Shown here one piece after another: positions 17,374 through 29,800 of a stretch of 64,000 nt of DNA. The translations under genes and the position numbers were made by a program. The DNA lies in contig JAJFII010000055.1 in the NCBI GenBank assembly GCA_021775095.1, positions 62,001 through 126,000 of the forward strand. The letters are read 5' to 3'. The first letter of the stretch is position 1. Each line of letters opens with the position of its first letter. The notes below the pieces were generated by a model. It searched no databases and had not been told where the DNA came from. It saw nothing but the letters and a program-made list of their open reading frames with translations. Source of the stretch: Rhodospirillales bacterium (GTDB taxonomy: Bacteria; Pseudomonadota; Alphaproteobacteria; Rhodospirillales; Casp-alpha2).

Positions 17374-17781
17374 TCAATTAATAAGGTCATAGAGTTCATT
17401 TATCAGATCGGCCTGCTTCTGCGCCCAGGTCTTCATGGGTACCAATTTCGCGTCCGCAATACCAAAGGCTTCAATGGTTTCGCTTAACACAGTTGATTCA
17501 TCCACATGGAATTTATGATCGGAATAGGCGACGACCAGCATTCCCAAAATCGTTATGAACCGGGACTTCTCCGTATCGAACGGGGTTATGTTAATGGCCC
17601 CGTAAATCTCTTCGGCGGGCACCGGTTTGGGGTTTCCCAGGGCATGGGCAATATCGTCGAGAACGGCAACTTCTTCCGGCGCAACCTTACCATCAGCCAA
17701 AGCCATTTTAGTGACCAGAGCCATGAACGACCGGCGTTGTATTTCGTTCAGATGACTTAAAAACATAAAGCACCTATTCAT
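17374..17781 (-). CDS. TerB-like domain protein
   Basis: This small protein of 135 aa (130 if ATG 17766, which has AGG 6 bases upstream, is the start) contains the block FMALVTKMALADGKVAPEEVAVLDDIA. The block is typical of TerB/DjlA-like helical domains with a conserved ADGKV turn carrying acidic residues. The TerB domain may bind metal and sits at the membrane in stress-response complexes; the exact role here is unknown. It lies 94 bp after the channel-fusion gene on the same strand. A second TerB-like protein is encoded at 54536, on the other side of the adhesin locus. Confidence 0.7.
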   Translation of the reverse strand: MNRCFMFLSHLNEIQRRSFMALVTKMALADGKVAPEEVAVLDDIAHALGNPKPVPAEEIYGAINITPFDTEKSRFITILGMLVVAYSDHKFHVDESTVLSETIEAFGIADAKLVPMKTWAQKQADLINELYDLIN

Positions 17782-17875
17782 ATGAAAACCCGGAAATTGT
17801 TGGGTCGTTTTCAGTCGGATGCAACACTTGTATTCCTCAATTTATTCGCTCTTGTAATAAAACTCAAGCCGCTGG

Positions 17876-20818
17876 TCATGCCGGTTCGGCAGAACCGTCG
17901 GCAATCAATACCGGGGGAACCACTTGGCCTTCAACCGGCCGTGCCCCCTTGTCTACGCCCGATGATCTGACACCATGTTGCGCCAGTTCGTTCCAGATGC
18001 AATTCAGCGCCGCTTCAGAAATTTCTTCCTTCCGGCCATAGTTATCAAGCCAGTACTGGACTTCAAATTCCGACACCCAGCCCAGGTCCCAAATCACGCC
18101 CTTAAAACGAACTTCGCGATCCGGCGCGTCCAAAATATCCGGTGCCTTGGCCAAGCCCGTTTCCATCCACTCGACAACTTCATTAATCGGATATTTGGCA
18201 TCCAGATAGAGCGGCAATTCCATCCGTACGGCGTCAAAAGAGTTAAAGTTATGAATTTGTGCCTCGGACACCTGACCGTTGGGGATGCTGACCACATAAC
18301 CGTTGCGGACCTTAACCCGGGTTGTACGCCAGGTGATGTCAACAACCCGGCCCTCGTCCGTATCGCCAATCTTGACCCAGTCCCCCACATTGAACGGTCG
18401 TTCCATGTTGATAACAATGCCGGAAAAAATATTTGAAATGTTGGCCTGGACCGCCAACCCGATGACCAACGTCAACAAACCTCCCGTTGCCAGCAGACTG
18501 GTCAAATGTTGATCAAAAACAAAGGCAATAATGCCGCAGGCGGCGAAGGTATAAATAACGACGGAACCGAAAACCCGGATGACATTGGGAATCGCGCGTT
18601 CCGTATGGTCTTCCAGGGGCGCCCACAAAAACCGCTCCAGGGCGATGCCAGCGATCCGAGCCGGCACCAGCCACCACAAAAACTCATAACCCAAAATAAT
18701 GCTGTCGATATAATGCTCAGGTATGTTTTGCACGGCAAAATCCAGCAACAAATTGCCGCTCGACAGGAGCAGGGCCGGCCAGGAAATCAGGCGCAGAGCC
18801 CACGACTGAGCCGACCAGAACCGACCGCGCTCCCGGCGATCCATACCAAGCGCAAAAACCGTTCCAATGAAGCCGAATATCCAGATATATATGAAATATT
18901 CCGACGGGATAAAGTCGCGGACAACAAACTCGCCTTTTTTGATGATGATGCCCAAATCGATTTGTGAAAAATCTGGATCGTCTGATCCATAGCCCACATA
19001 GGACGGGTTACCGAGCGTGCTTTCCGGCACAATATCCTGGCTGATCCAGGCCCGCTCAATGACCCATCCGGTCGACGGGTTAAGGGCCTGCGACTTGTCA
19101 AGTTTATCCCGCATGGTTTCGCCGGCCCCCAAACCGACGCCCAAAACGTCAACCACATATTGCAAATTGTTTTTATTTAATTTGTTATGGGAAAACGCGA
19201 TCCCGGCCATCTGTTCGCCGTAAACCCGCGGGGTTTTCGAGAAATTAAAGCGAAACTTTCCTTTCACTTCGTAAAGCTGGTAGGTCATATCGCCAACCAG
19301 GCGCTCGGCTATCGGCTCGCCCAGGGCGAGCGGTTCGGCGGCGTTAAGAATTTTCAGGTCCTGGGGTTCGAACTTGCCGCGGTACCGGAACCAGATCAAC
19401 ATGTTCATGTCGTAAACGTTTTCTTCGTATTTGACGGCGGCGATTTCCTTGACCCTGAGGCCCGTGTAAACCACGTTGGTCTTATACATAAATCGATCGT
19501 TCACATAGAGCACCCGGCCGCGCTTCAATTCGGCAATGTAATTTTGAGTACCGCCGGGTTTGATGGGTTGCAGCTGGGTCAAGGCGGAGATAATATCGCG
19601 GCCACTGTAAACCCCAACAAACACCGGTTTTTGCGCTTCGCCGTCGATGTCAAAATAGGTCAGGCCGGTGACCCCTTGCAGGCCGTCGGCGTCCTTGGTG
19701 CGACCGGCCAAATCCAGATGTATGCCCTCGCGCAGGGAAACCTCATTGTCCGCGCCATCACCGTCTTTCAAGGTTTCGCGCAGGGCGTTAATGACCATAT
19801 GGGCCGAATCATAGGCATAGGCGGCAACCCAGTCGGGCACCTCGTCAAATTTCTTAATATAGCGATTTTTAAAATTTTGCGCCGTCTCATTGGCCGTATC
19901 AAACAACAGCGGTGCCGTGACCATCATCTTGTTGGTATAATGTCCGGGGTCCTGATTTTCGCCCGGCAATTTGGCGATCAGATTATTAAAGGCATTGGTC
20001 GCAAAGGCCGTCGGCCCGACCACCAAATTACGGATGTCGGCATCGCGCATGAACTTCATCAGGCGCGCACCATCCACTTCATTGACTGCCAAAAACAGCG
20101 CGCCGGCGTCCTTTTTTTCCTTCAGTTCACTGACAATGCGCTGCAGACCGCGGACCGAATTTTCGCCGGAGTCAAATTCCCAGGTGTAACGGATTTTGGT
20201 GCCAAACCGTTTGTAGGTTTCTTCAAAATTTTTCGCCATGGTATCGCCGTAGGCGCGCCTGTCGACGATCATCGAGACCAGTTTATGTCCAAGCACATTG
20301 CGGGCGTAATTGGCCAGGAACCGGGCCTGGCGGCTTTCATTAAACAGCGCACTGACGGAATATTTGGATTTTTTGATAATATCGGGATGGATCGACGCCG
20401 GAACGATCAGCTGCAGGTTGCTCCGGTCATAAATTTTCTGCGCCACATCAACGGTTTCCGCTGTCCAGTGACCAATAACCGCTTCCGCCCGGGACATGGC
20501 AATTTTCTCGGCGACAACACGCGCCGTCGCTGGTTTGTTTTCATCGTCGTAATCATCAACGGCTAGGTCGACCCCGTTGATGCCGCCGTTTTCGTTGATG
20601 ATATCGATATAAAGCTGAACCCCCTGGCGGAGCGACCGGCCAATGCCTTCGCCGTCACCGGTCATCGGTCCGACGACGGCAATCCGGATGGCATCATCTT
20701 CACTGCGGGTGGTGACGACTTCGTACAAGGACGAGCCGATCACGCTCAGGACCACAATCAAACCGATGATGACCAGGAACGTCTGTTTTTTACTCAAATG
20801 AGCCAGTTTACCTAACAC
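17876..20818 (-). CDS. Periplasmic binding protein / ligand-gated ectodomain-like / MscS channel fusion
   Basis: This 980-aa membrane protein starts at GTG. Residues 13-35 form a signal anchor. Residues about 43-420 are a type 1 periplasmic binding domain of the branched-chain amino acid kind (IAVVGPMTGDGEGIGRSLRQ, INENGGINGV, WVAAYAYDSAHMVINAL). Residues about 433-637 form a beta-rich module whose layout resembles a pentameric ligand-gated channel ectodomain: MLIWFRYRGKFEP and LKILNAAEP early, GWVIERAW later, IDLGIIIKKGEF just before the membrane. Four hydrophobic segments follow at about 638-657, 672-694, 705-730 and 742-766. Then comes the MscS pore helix (LLATGGLLTLVIGLAVQ, about 772-800) and beta domain (NVGDWVKIGDTDEGRV). 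It would be a ligand-controlled channel in the inner membrane. It is 67 bp downstream of the giant adhesin gene on the same strand. The first and last domains are secure; the middle assignment is by eye. Confidence 0.85.
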   Translation of the reverse strand: MLGKLAHLSKKQTFLVIIGLIVVLSVIGSSLYEVVTTRSEDDAIRIAVVGPMTGDGEGIGRSLRQGVQLYIDIINENGGINGVDLAVDDYDDENKPATARVVAEKIAMSRAEAVIGHWTAETVDVAQKIYDRSNLQLIVPASIHPDIIKKSKYSVSALFNESRQARFLANYARNVLGHKLVSMIVDRRAYGDTMAKNFEETYKRFGTKIRYTWEFDSGENSVRGLQRIVSELKEKKDAGALFLAVNEVDGARLMKFMRDADIRNLVVGPTAFATNAFNNLIAKLPGENQDPGHYTNKMMVTAPLLFDTANETAQNFKNRYIKKFDEVPDWVAAYAYDSAHMVINALRETLKDGDGADNEVSLREGIHLDLAGRTKDADGLQGVTGLTYFDIDGEAQKPVFVGVYSGRDIISALTQLQPIKPGGTQNYIAELKRGRVLYVNDRFMYKTNVVYTGLRVKEIAAVKYEENVYDMNMLIWFRYRGKFEPQDLKILNAAEPLALGEPIAERLVGDMTYQLYEVKGKFRFNFSKTPRVYGEQMAGIAFSHNKLNKNNLQYVVDVLGVGLGAGETMRDKLDKSQALNPSTGWVIERAWISQDIVPESTLGNPSYVGYGSDDPDFSQIDLGIIIKKGEFVVRDFIPSEYFIYIWIFGFIGTVFALGMDRRERGRFWSAQSWALRLISWPALLLSSGNLLLDFAVQNIPEHYIDSIILGYEFLWWLVPARIAGIALERFLWAPLEDHTERAIPNVIRVFGSVVIYTFAACGIIAFVFDQHLTSLLATGGLLTLVIGLAVQANISNIFSGIVINMERPFNVGDWVKIGDTDEGRVVDITWRTTRVKVRNGYVVSIPNGQVSEAQIHNFNSFDAVRMELPLYLDAKYPINEVVEWMETGLAKAPDILDAPDREVRFKGVIWDLGWVSEFEVQYWLDNYGRKEEISEAALNCIWNELAQHGVRSSGVDKGARPVEGQVVPPVLIADGSAEPA

Positions 20819-20885
20819 CTGCCAGGTCCCCTCAAAAAACGTCCTATTATTTTAATCATTTTTTGTCTTCCCTTATAAAGCTTTC

Positions 20886-23800
20886 TTACGAAACAACAAA
20901 ATTTAGTGTTTCTGTTGTGACATCACCATTGTCGTCGGTGATATCGATGGAAACTTCATTGGTACCGTCGATTGTCGCATGACTGTCGTAGGAATAGGTA
21001 TTGCCGTCCAAGGTAAACCCTGACAGCGACGAATTGCCGCTGATCGCATAAGACAATCCGTCGCCATCGGCGTCTTCCCCCAAAATCATGCCCTTGTATG
21101 TTTCGCTGTTGCCCATGGTCACCGTCGTCAGGTTTTTATAGGTTGGGGCCCCAGTTAAAACACCGTCCTGGGAATTGCCCGTCTGGTCAATGGCAATGCC
21201 ACCGGAAGCTTCATCAAAATCCCAGTAGCCAAGCAAATTTTCCTCGTCGCCATTCAGCTGGCGATCCATGTTTTCGGTGATTTGCGATGCGGTTCGTGTT
21301 GTATTCCAATATCGAACCTCATTGATATTGCCGGTGAAATCATCGCCAAAATTCGTTGCGACGATGCCGATTTTAAACGTGTCTCCCGAATTGTCGCCTA
21401 ACAATTGTTGGCTCAATGCGCCTGAAACGATGGTTCCAGCTCCGGCTGCTTTCGTCAAGGCATCAGCCGTCCCGTCAACATACAACTTTGTTATTTTGTT
21501 CGTCCCGTCATGGGTGAGGGCCACATGGTGCCACGCCCCGTCGTTCAAATTGGTCAAAGTGCCTTTGACCTGAACCAGACCAAAAGAGTCAAATAATATT
21601 TGCCCGTTGGCCACACCCAGGGCCTTTCCTCCGCTGGCCAATGACTGATGCCCGACATGCGACTTACCAAGCAGGATAGCCGTATCTGTTGCCGTCGTTT
21701 GGAACCAGGCCTCCACCGACCAATCGGTAGTCCCCATATTGATGCCGTCCGCATCGAAGACTTCAACATAATCATTATTACCGTCAAAATTCATGGCGTA
21801 ATCGGTGGTAAAAGCCGGGTCTGTACCAACATCAATGGCAATTGTTTCCTCATCAACCCCCGAATTGGCACCGGTAGCGCGAAGGGTAAAACTATCGAAC
21901 CCCTGATAGTCCGCATTGGGCGTGTAGGTCCATTGACCGGTGACACTGTCAATATCCAGATTGCCATTCTGCGGGCTGGCACTGGTGGTGAACGTCGCCG
22001 TCCCGTTGACATCCGTCGCCGTCATTTGACCGGACGCGCTGGAATCTTCGGCGATATTTACGGTGTTGCCCTCAAGGGTTGGCGCGTTGGCTGTCCATTG
22101 CGTGCCGCTGGTTGTGCCGCTGTTGGTGTTACCGGACGAATCTTTAATTGCCCCGGTGCCCGAACCGCTACCTTCATCGAGTTTCCAATAACCGGTCAAA
22201 CCCGCCTCGTCCCCATCCAGTGATTTGCTCATATAATCGTTGATCTGCGCAGTTGTCAGGGCGGTTGACCAGGAGCTGACTTCAGCCATGTCGCCGACAA
22301 AGTTTCCCCCCAACACAAGGTCCGATGTGCCGGTATTTAAGGCAATGGCCGCATTGCCCTGGGCGTTAATCATCGCCGTCAGCAGCTCGCCGTCCTGATA
22401 AATTTTGATGTTGCCCAGGGTCCCCGAACTGGGAACGACAATTGCGTAATGGTGCCATTGGCTGTCATCGGTCGGGGTCACCGGCTCAAACACAACCACA
22501 TTGGAATCAATGTCTAACCGGACACCCTTTGCCGGTCCCCGATTCAGACCAAAATGAAACTCCTGTGCGGCGTTGCTGCCGCTCGGTCCATAATTGAGGA
22601 AATTGTAATTTCCGCTGTCATCGGTTTTTGCCCATAACATAAAGGTCCGGGCATTGTCGGCGGTGGCCAGAGCGACGTTGGAAATGGTGACCGTATCTGT
22701 ACTGTCAAAACGCAGGGCATTTCCCAGGTGATTGACAAACATCGCATCACCGCTGCCGGAATCGATGATCGTCGCTCCCCCCGTTAAGGTGCCGTTGGTC
22801 TGGCTTGTCGTATCGTCCATGACTTTGCCAGCAAAACTCGTCGGACCAACATCGTCAAAGGTATATTGGGCCGCCAGATTGGCGGCGGTGTAATCATAGG
22901 ACTGGCCCATACCCTCGCGGATCTCGTCGTCGGTACGGACATCGCTCCACATGCGAATATTATCCATCTGGCCGTTAAAGAAGGCGGATGCGCCGCCCAA
23001 AGAGCCAATATCGGAGCGAGCCGATGGGACGGTCAGGGTCAGGGTTCCCGTCGCCTCCAATTGACCATCCACATAAACCTTGATGGTCGTACCAGAACGG
23101 GTCGCCGCCACATGGTGCCACAGCTGGTCATTGACCGACGTGGTTGAGATCACGTCGGCTGAACTGTTTGTTTCAAAAACCAGTTTGTTGTTATTGATAA
23201 ACAAAAAGGCACCTTCACCGACGGTGCCTGAATGCCCGATAGCCAGAATTCTCATGTCTGCAGTATTGGTGACACCGGTTTTGATCCACCCCTCCATGGA
23301 AAAATCATTGCCGGCAAAGGCCAGTTCCGAGGCCGTCCCCAAACTGACATAACCGTCGGTTCCGTTGAGGTTCAAAACATTGCCGGTTGGCCCCATTGGT
23401 GCAGCGGCGATAACGCCGTCATTATTATTGCTGATGATGTCGGCACCGCCCTGTTGCGTGGCGTTGCGGCTGGCCGTACCCTGGTCGTTAACGATTTTTG
23501 CCGGTGTGCCCGCAGCTACCGACTGAAACGAGTAGGCGGCAACCAGATCGGCTTGCGCGCCGGTGATACTGCTGCCCATATCAAAGCTGATTTCTGCCGC
23601 CGATCTGACGTCCGACCAGACCCGCACTTCGTCTATCTGCCCATGGAAATAATTTTCCGCCGTGTCATTGCGGCCAATAAACAAGGTTTCCGTATCGCCG
23701 GCTTCGAAGGTGAACGGCACCTTGGGCAAACTGACGTCCGTTTGCGAGAACTCGACGGTCGCCGAATGGACCTGATCGCCGTTCATATACATACGCAGGA

Positions 23801-26800
23801 GTTTGGTTGCGCCGTCATAGGATACGGCAAGATGGGTCCACTCACCCAGGGGCACCACCGCCGTCGAGACAATTTCCGAATTCATCCACACATGGAAACG
23901 CCCGTCTTCCAAGATCTGGATGGAGGCCTCGTCGGCGGAACCGCTGGTGTTGCCGACGTCCGAAATGTCCATGACCACGGCAACGGTCGATGAGCGGGCA
24001 TCTTGTTTGACCCAGGCGGCCAGGGTGAAGGTATTGCTTACCGTGCCCGTACCCAGGTCCGCGGTCACATAGTCGTCGACCCCGTCGAGGGCTAAAACCG
24101 CAGACGAGTCACCGCCGCCATGTGTGTAAGACGCGGAATTTTGAACGACATCACCTTTCGTGTCATCAAAACGATAATTGGCGGTCAGCCCCTGGGACCC
24201 CGGGTCGATCTGCTCGTTGTAGTTATCGGCAATTTCCTGGGCCGTGCGGGCGTCGCTCCAGATCCGAACTTCGTCGATCATGCCGTTAAAATATTGCTGG
24301 GTGCCGTCGTAGGAACCAATCTCCAGGGGTTTTGTATCGAGCACCGGTTTTAACGCCGCATTGGTATTGGTCTCGGTTTTCACCAAAGCCCCGTCAATGT
24401 AGAGTTTGAGGGTCGAGCCGTCGAACACCCCGGCCGCATGGTGCCAGGCCCCATCGTTATAGCTATTGAGCGGCGAGACTGCTGTGTTCGAGGTGATTGT
24501 ATTGGTCGCCAGATACACTTTGCCCTGCAGCATATAAAGCGAATATTGGTTGCCGCCGGTGCTCTGCGCCTTAGAGATCAGGCGGCCAATGTTTGCATCC
24601 CCCGCTGCCGTATGGGCGGTCGTTTGGAACCAGCTTTCAATGGTCCAGGTGCCTGAGTTTAGGGTGCTGTCATGGGCGACTGTCACATGGTCGTTGACAC
24701 CATCCAATTGGATGGCGCCGCCATGGACGGCATGTTCCCCGTCGGCGGTAATGGTCACGGTGATGGTTTCCGTATCGACGCCCGATGTCGCCCCGCTGGC
24801 GCGAACGTTAAAAGTCACGGATCCGGCATAGTTCTCAGGCGGCGTGAAGGTCCATTGACCGGACGACGCGTCGATCTCGACGGAACCGGTGGTCGGGGCG
24901 CTCGATATCGAGTAGGTTGCCGTGCCCTGGACATCGGAATTGGTCATCACGCCGGTGGCGGTCTCGCCTTCGGTGATGGTCAGCTTGGTGCCAAAAACCA
25001 CCGGCGCCACGTCAACAATCGTCGGGCCGCCGACCACGGACCCGTTGCTGGCGGCACCGGCCTTATCTGCCAGGGAAGTGCCGGTTAATTCGTCCATCAG
25101 ATAGTTGACGACCAAATCGCCGCCTTCTGTGCCGGTCAGGGTCTGGTTATAGGTCTGCGCGACCTCCGCACCGGAGCGCGCCGTGTCCCAGATCCGGAAA
25201 TCGCTGAGCTGTCCGTCCAGGAATTGGCTGGTTCCAGCGAGGGAGCCGATCTTCGCATCATCAAGGGTAATTGGACTGTCCGACGTATAGGCGACGGTTT
25301 CTGTCAGATTACTGTTCAGATAAAGCTGAAGAGTGTTGCTTGCCGCATCGCGAACCACACTAATATGTAACCAGTCGCCAATATTAGAAGCAAAGTCATG
25401 GGAAAAGGTCTTTTCGTTGCCCTGTTCGGACCATTTGAGCAAGGTTATCATTTTCCCGGAATTAAGGGCTCCGGTTTCAAATTGCAGTTTAAGATCACCC
25501 GCCGTGGTATAGGCAGAATTCCCTAGCAATATTTCCGTCGTGCTGGCGACCTGGGCATCGAGATTAATCCAAGTCTCAATGGTCATGTCTTTAAAGTTGA
25601 TCGCCAGATCCGGCACCGTCACATAATCATTTGTGCCATCGAGATTTAGCGCCTTGGATGGCAGGTGCAGGATGTTGGGGCCACGGTCAATGGGACTATC
25701 GACCACCTCATTTACCGTCGCATCGGCAACGCCGGTGCCGTTAAAGCTTCCGGTTTCGTCTTTGTGGGTTTTGAGTTTACCGACGTCATCGTTTTCAAAG
25801 GTGTAATTGGCCAGCAGGCCCTGCGATGTGCTGGCAACGGGTTCATTCAAATTCGCCTGAATTTCCGCCTCTGTACGGACATCAGACCAAATTCTTAAAT
25901 CATCGATCTGGCCGTTAAAAAGATCGGCTCCCGCATTATCGGCGCCAATGTTGGCAGTACTGGTACCGATGGCTGGCTGCGAGACATATTCATTTGTCAC
26001 CTGTAACTGGCCATCGATATAAATCGAAGCCAATTTGGTTCCCATGGTCACCGCCACGTGGTGCCATTCGCCGTCATTAATTTTCAGTGTTGTCGACACC
26101 GTAACAGAGGGGTTCGACGTGAAGAATTCGATAACCCCGGTCGTCGCCACATATAACTGGATTTTACTACCGGCACCGATTCCCAATAGGGTCTGCTTTG
26201 TCGACGCCGACGTATTAATCCAGGCCTCGTAGGAGAAAAAACCCGATCCTGTATAAATAGCTCCACTGGTCGGCAACGCAACATAATCACCAGTGCCATC
26301 CAGTTGTAAGGCCGCCCTGGCCGTCGTCGCCGTAACTTGCGCGCCGCCCGCACCGGTGCCATTGTGAACCGTAGCCGAACCGGACACATCCTGCACCGTC
26401 GGATTGGCCCCCGCGTCGTCGTCGTCGAAGGTGTAATAAGCTTCCAGATTAGCTGACCCAGCGGGCACGCCCGTATGCATGCCTTCCTGAATCTCAGCCT
26501 GCGTTCTGACATCCGACCAAACGCGAACTTCATCCATCTGGCCGGTATATTCAACATTGGTTACGGCAGGAACATCGCCAAGATATAGGTCGCCGTCGTT
26601 CGCAAGGAGATGCCCCGCATAGGTGCCGGTGCCAATTTGGTTTCCCGTGCCGTTGACGTTGATGCCATCCACATAGAGGATCGGAATATTGACGTTGTCG
26701 TAGGTAAGGGCGATATGATGCCACTCGCCATCAGTGACAACCTGATTGGAGGTGAGTACGATCCGGTTAGTGCCCGTGGTCTCAAAATCGCCACGGATAG

Positions 26801-29800
26801 TCCCGTCGTCATGAAACCCGAGCTTCCAGCCCTTACCGGAGCCATACTTGCTTAGCAGGCCGGAATAATCTGCGGTGCCGTCGGTTTTGATCCAGGTCTC
26901 CAGGGTGATGCCTGTTGTCCCGTCAAGTGCCGTGTTATCGGCGATCTGAACACGATCATCCGCTCCATCCAGGGTCAGCACTTTGCCATGGGTCGAGGTC
27001 GCATGGCGATTGTTGCCGGAATAATCGTTCACCTGGTCGGAACCGTCATCATCAAACCGGTAATAGGCCTGCAGGCTGGCCTCCGTTCCGCTCAGTTGCT
27101 GGTTCATGTTGGCACGAATTTCGCCGTCCGTGCGCACATCATTCCACACCCGGACCTCGTCGAGCATGCCGTCGAACTCAACCCCTGGGTCAAACCCGGT
27201 AGAGCCAAGCGGATTGCCGCCAATAACCAGTTTCGCCATTTGTGAGCTGTTGTTCAGATCAATGGTCGCTGCACCCTGGCCCTTTAGGTCGCCGTCAATG
27301 TAGAATTTTGCCGTGGTTCCGTCATAGGTCATCGCGACGTGGTACCAGGTGTCGGCAGCGGCGGTGACATCGCTGATCAGGCTAAGTCCTCCGCTGCCGG
27401 CAACACGGAGTAAATTGTCGGCATTCTTGACCAAATTAAAAACGTCGTTGTTGCTCGCCCCGAATAAGTTCAGGAAGTTTTGCTGACCGGCGGTCAGATC
27501 ATTGAACTGAACGATGGCTTCAATCGTAACTTGTTTGGAAGCAAATGTCGTCGTGCCCAGATCAACTGTCAAGCGATCCGGGCTGCCGTTGCTGGCGACA
27601 GTTGTATTGGCGGGTGTCCGGCTGAACTGGGCAACGCCGCCGGAGAGATCGACGGAATTCTGTTCTGCATTGTTGACCGTCACCGTAATGGTTTCTGAGC
27701 GGGCGCCACCAGCCAGCAGAGTAAAGGTGTCGGTGCCAAAAAACTCGGCGTTCGGGGTATAGGTCCAGGCCCCGGTTGTGGTGTCGATAACGGCGGTGCC
27801 GTTGGTTGCAGCGGTCGTCACAGAGAAATTTGTCGAGTCGGCCTCGAACCGCCCCGATGCGGACTGGTTTTCCTGAATGGTCATGGTGGTGCCGTAGACA
27901 TCGGGCGGATCGATCCAGTTGGCGGTGCCGGTCACCGACTTGGAGGTGATGGTGCCGGAACTGTCGATCAGGGCACTGCCGCTGCCTTCGTTGAATTTAT
28001 AGTTGAGGACCAGATTGCCACCTTGGTTGCCGGTCAGTTCCTGGTTGTAGGTGTCGGCGATCTCGGTATCGGTACGCGCCGTTTTCCAGATCCGCACATC
28101 GCTCATCTTGCCGTTCAGTTTATTGGTGCCGATGGATCCGCCGGCACCGTTGGCGCCGATGATCAGTTCGGCGTTTCCGCCGCCATCTGGGTCGGCCGTC
28201 GAATAGAGGTGGCTGGAGAACAATTTCCCGTCGACATAAATCTTGATCAGGTTGGAAGACACATTTCGCGTCGCCGCGATATGGTACCATTGATTGGCCA
28301 GCAGATTGGTATCGGCGATGATCTGCGTTGAATTGGCACCACTGCCTGATTCATGGGCGTATTCCAGGTCGCCGCCGGATGTCAGGCCCAGTTGATACAG
28401 GACGTTATCGGCCTGGGCGTCATTGGGATGGGCAAAATCGAACAATCCATAACCGGCTATGGCGTCGAACTTGATCCAGGTTTCCAGGGTCAGATCGCCG
28501 GCGATCGCCAGTTGGTTGGTGCCGCCGCGCCCGGCGTTGATGTAAGTGGTTGAGCCGTCAAAATCAAGCGCGCCGTTCTGGCCGGAGATCAGATCCGGAC
28601 CATCCACCGTTACAACCACAGCGTTATCTTGCAGCGTACCGTCGAGGTTATTACTGGTCAGGTCGTTGCCGCCGGCGGCCGTGTCATCAAAGCTGTAATT
28701 GGCGATCAGGCCGTTTTCGTTGCCGCTCAGGGTTTGATCCTTATTTTGCTGAATTTCCGTTAAGGAGCGCACCGTGTTCCAGACACGCACATCATCTATC
28801 TGGCCGTTAAAATATTGGGCGGGTCCGGCACCGTCGTCGTAGGCACCGATATTTAAGGTCTCGGTGCCGGTAATGGACGGCGTTCCGGTGACGGTGGCGG
28901 AGTTCTCAAGCGCCCCATCCACATAGAGTTTCATGGTTGTGCCGTCGAAGGTTCCGGCGACGTGATGCCACAGACCATCGTTGTAGGTTCCCGTGGTAAA
29001 AAGTGTGCCCGGTGTTGTGCCATTTGTCGGAAAGGCGATTTTTCCCGATGTTATATAAAGCGAGAAATGGTTACCGCCGCTGCCTTCGGCCTTGGATACG
29101 ATGCGGGCGGCAACGGACCCGGTGTAGGTCGTTTGGAACCAACCCTCAAGCGTCCAGTTCGTCATATCAAGGGCCGTATTATGGGCGACTGTCAGATAAT
29201 CCCCATCGCCATCCAGCTTCAGGACCGTATCGGAGCGGCTGGAATGCAAAGTACCGTTTTGCGCTGTGCCCGCCGCATCCGCCACGCTGGTTCCCGCGGG
29301 GTTGTCATCGAAGTGATAATTGAGGACCAGGTCGGTTTCGTTGGTCGTGATCTGCTGATTATAATTGTCGTAAATTTCCTGCGCCGTCCGCGCATCACTC
29401 CACACCCGGACCTCGTCAACCGAACCCTTGAAGTAGTCGTCCTGAGTGAAATTACTGCGGCCAATATAGTTTGACGTCAAAGTGCCGCCGTTGCCGGCGC
29501 TGATCCCCGTATTGCCAAGCGCTTGTTCAATCCCGTTAAAATAAATGGCACCGGTACCGTCACCATTGTTGACCCCGGCCACATGGACCCATTGATTGAG
29601 GGGCAATTGGGCCGTCGTCGTCACTTCGCTGCCGGTTGTGCCAACATAATTACCAAGATCGATGGTGCCATCCTTGGCGTGGAACCCAAGGAATATATTA
29701 TTGTTTGCACCCGCGCCCTGGCCCAGTTCGACAAATCGCGCATAACCGACGGTGTTTGAAAAATACTGAGCCGCATTCACCCAGGCTTCAATGGTATAGG

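Noticed and set aside
19187..20566. 459-codon plus-strand frame opposite the channel-fusion gene
   Set aside because: It is the antisense of a clearly coding region with recognisable domains; its translation shows no family pattern.
17876..20818. Frameshift joining two separate genes (binding protein and channel)
   Set aside because: The frame is continuous through a 200-residue middle domain with its own pattern, and the membrane topology is consistent, so a genuine fusion is more likely.
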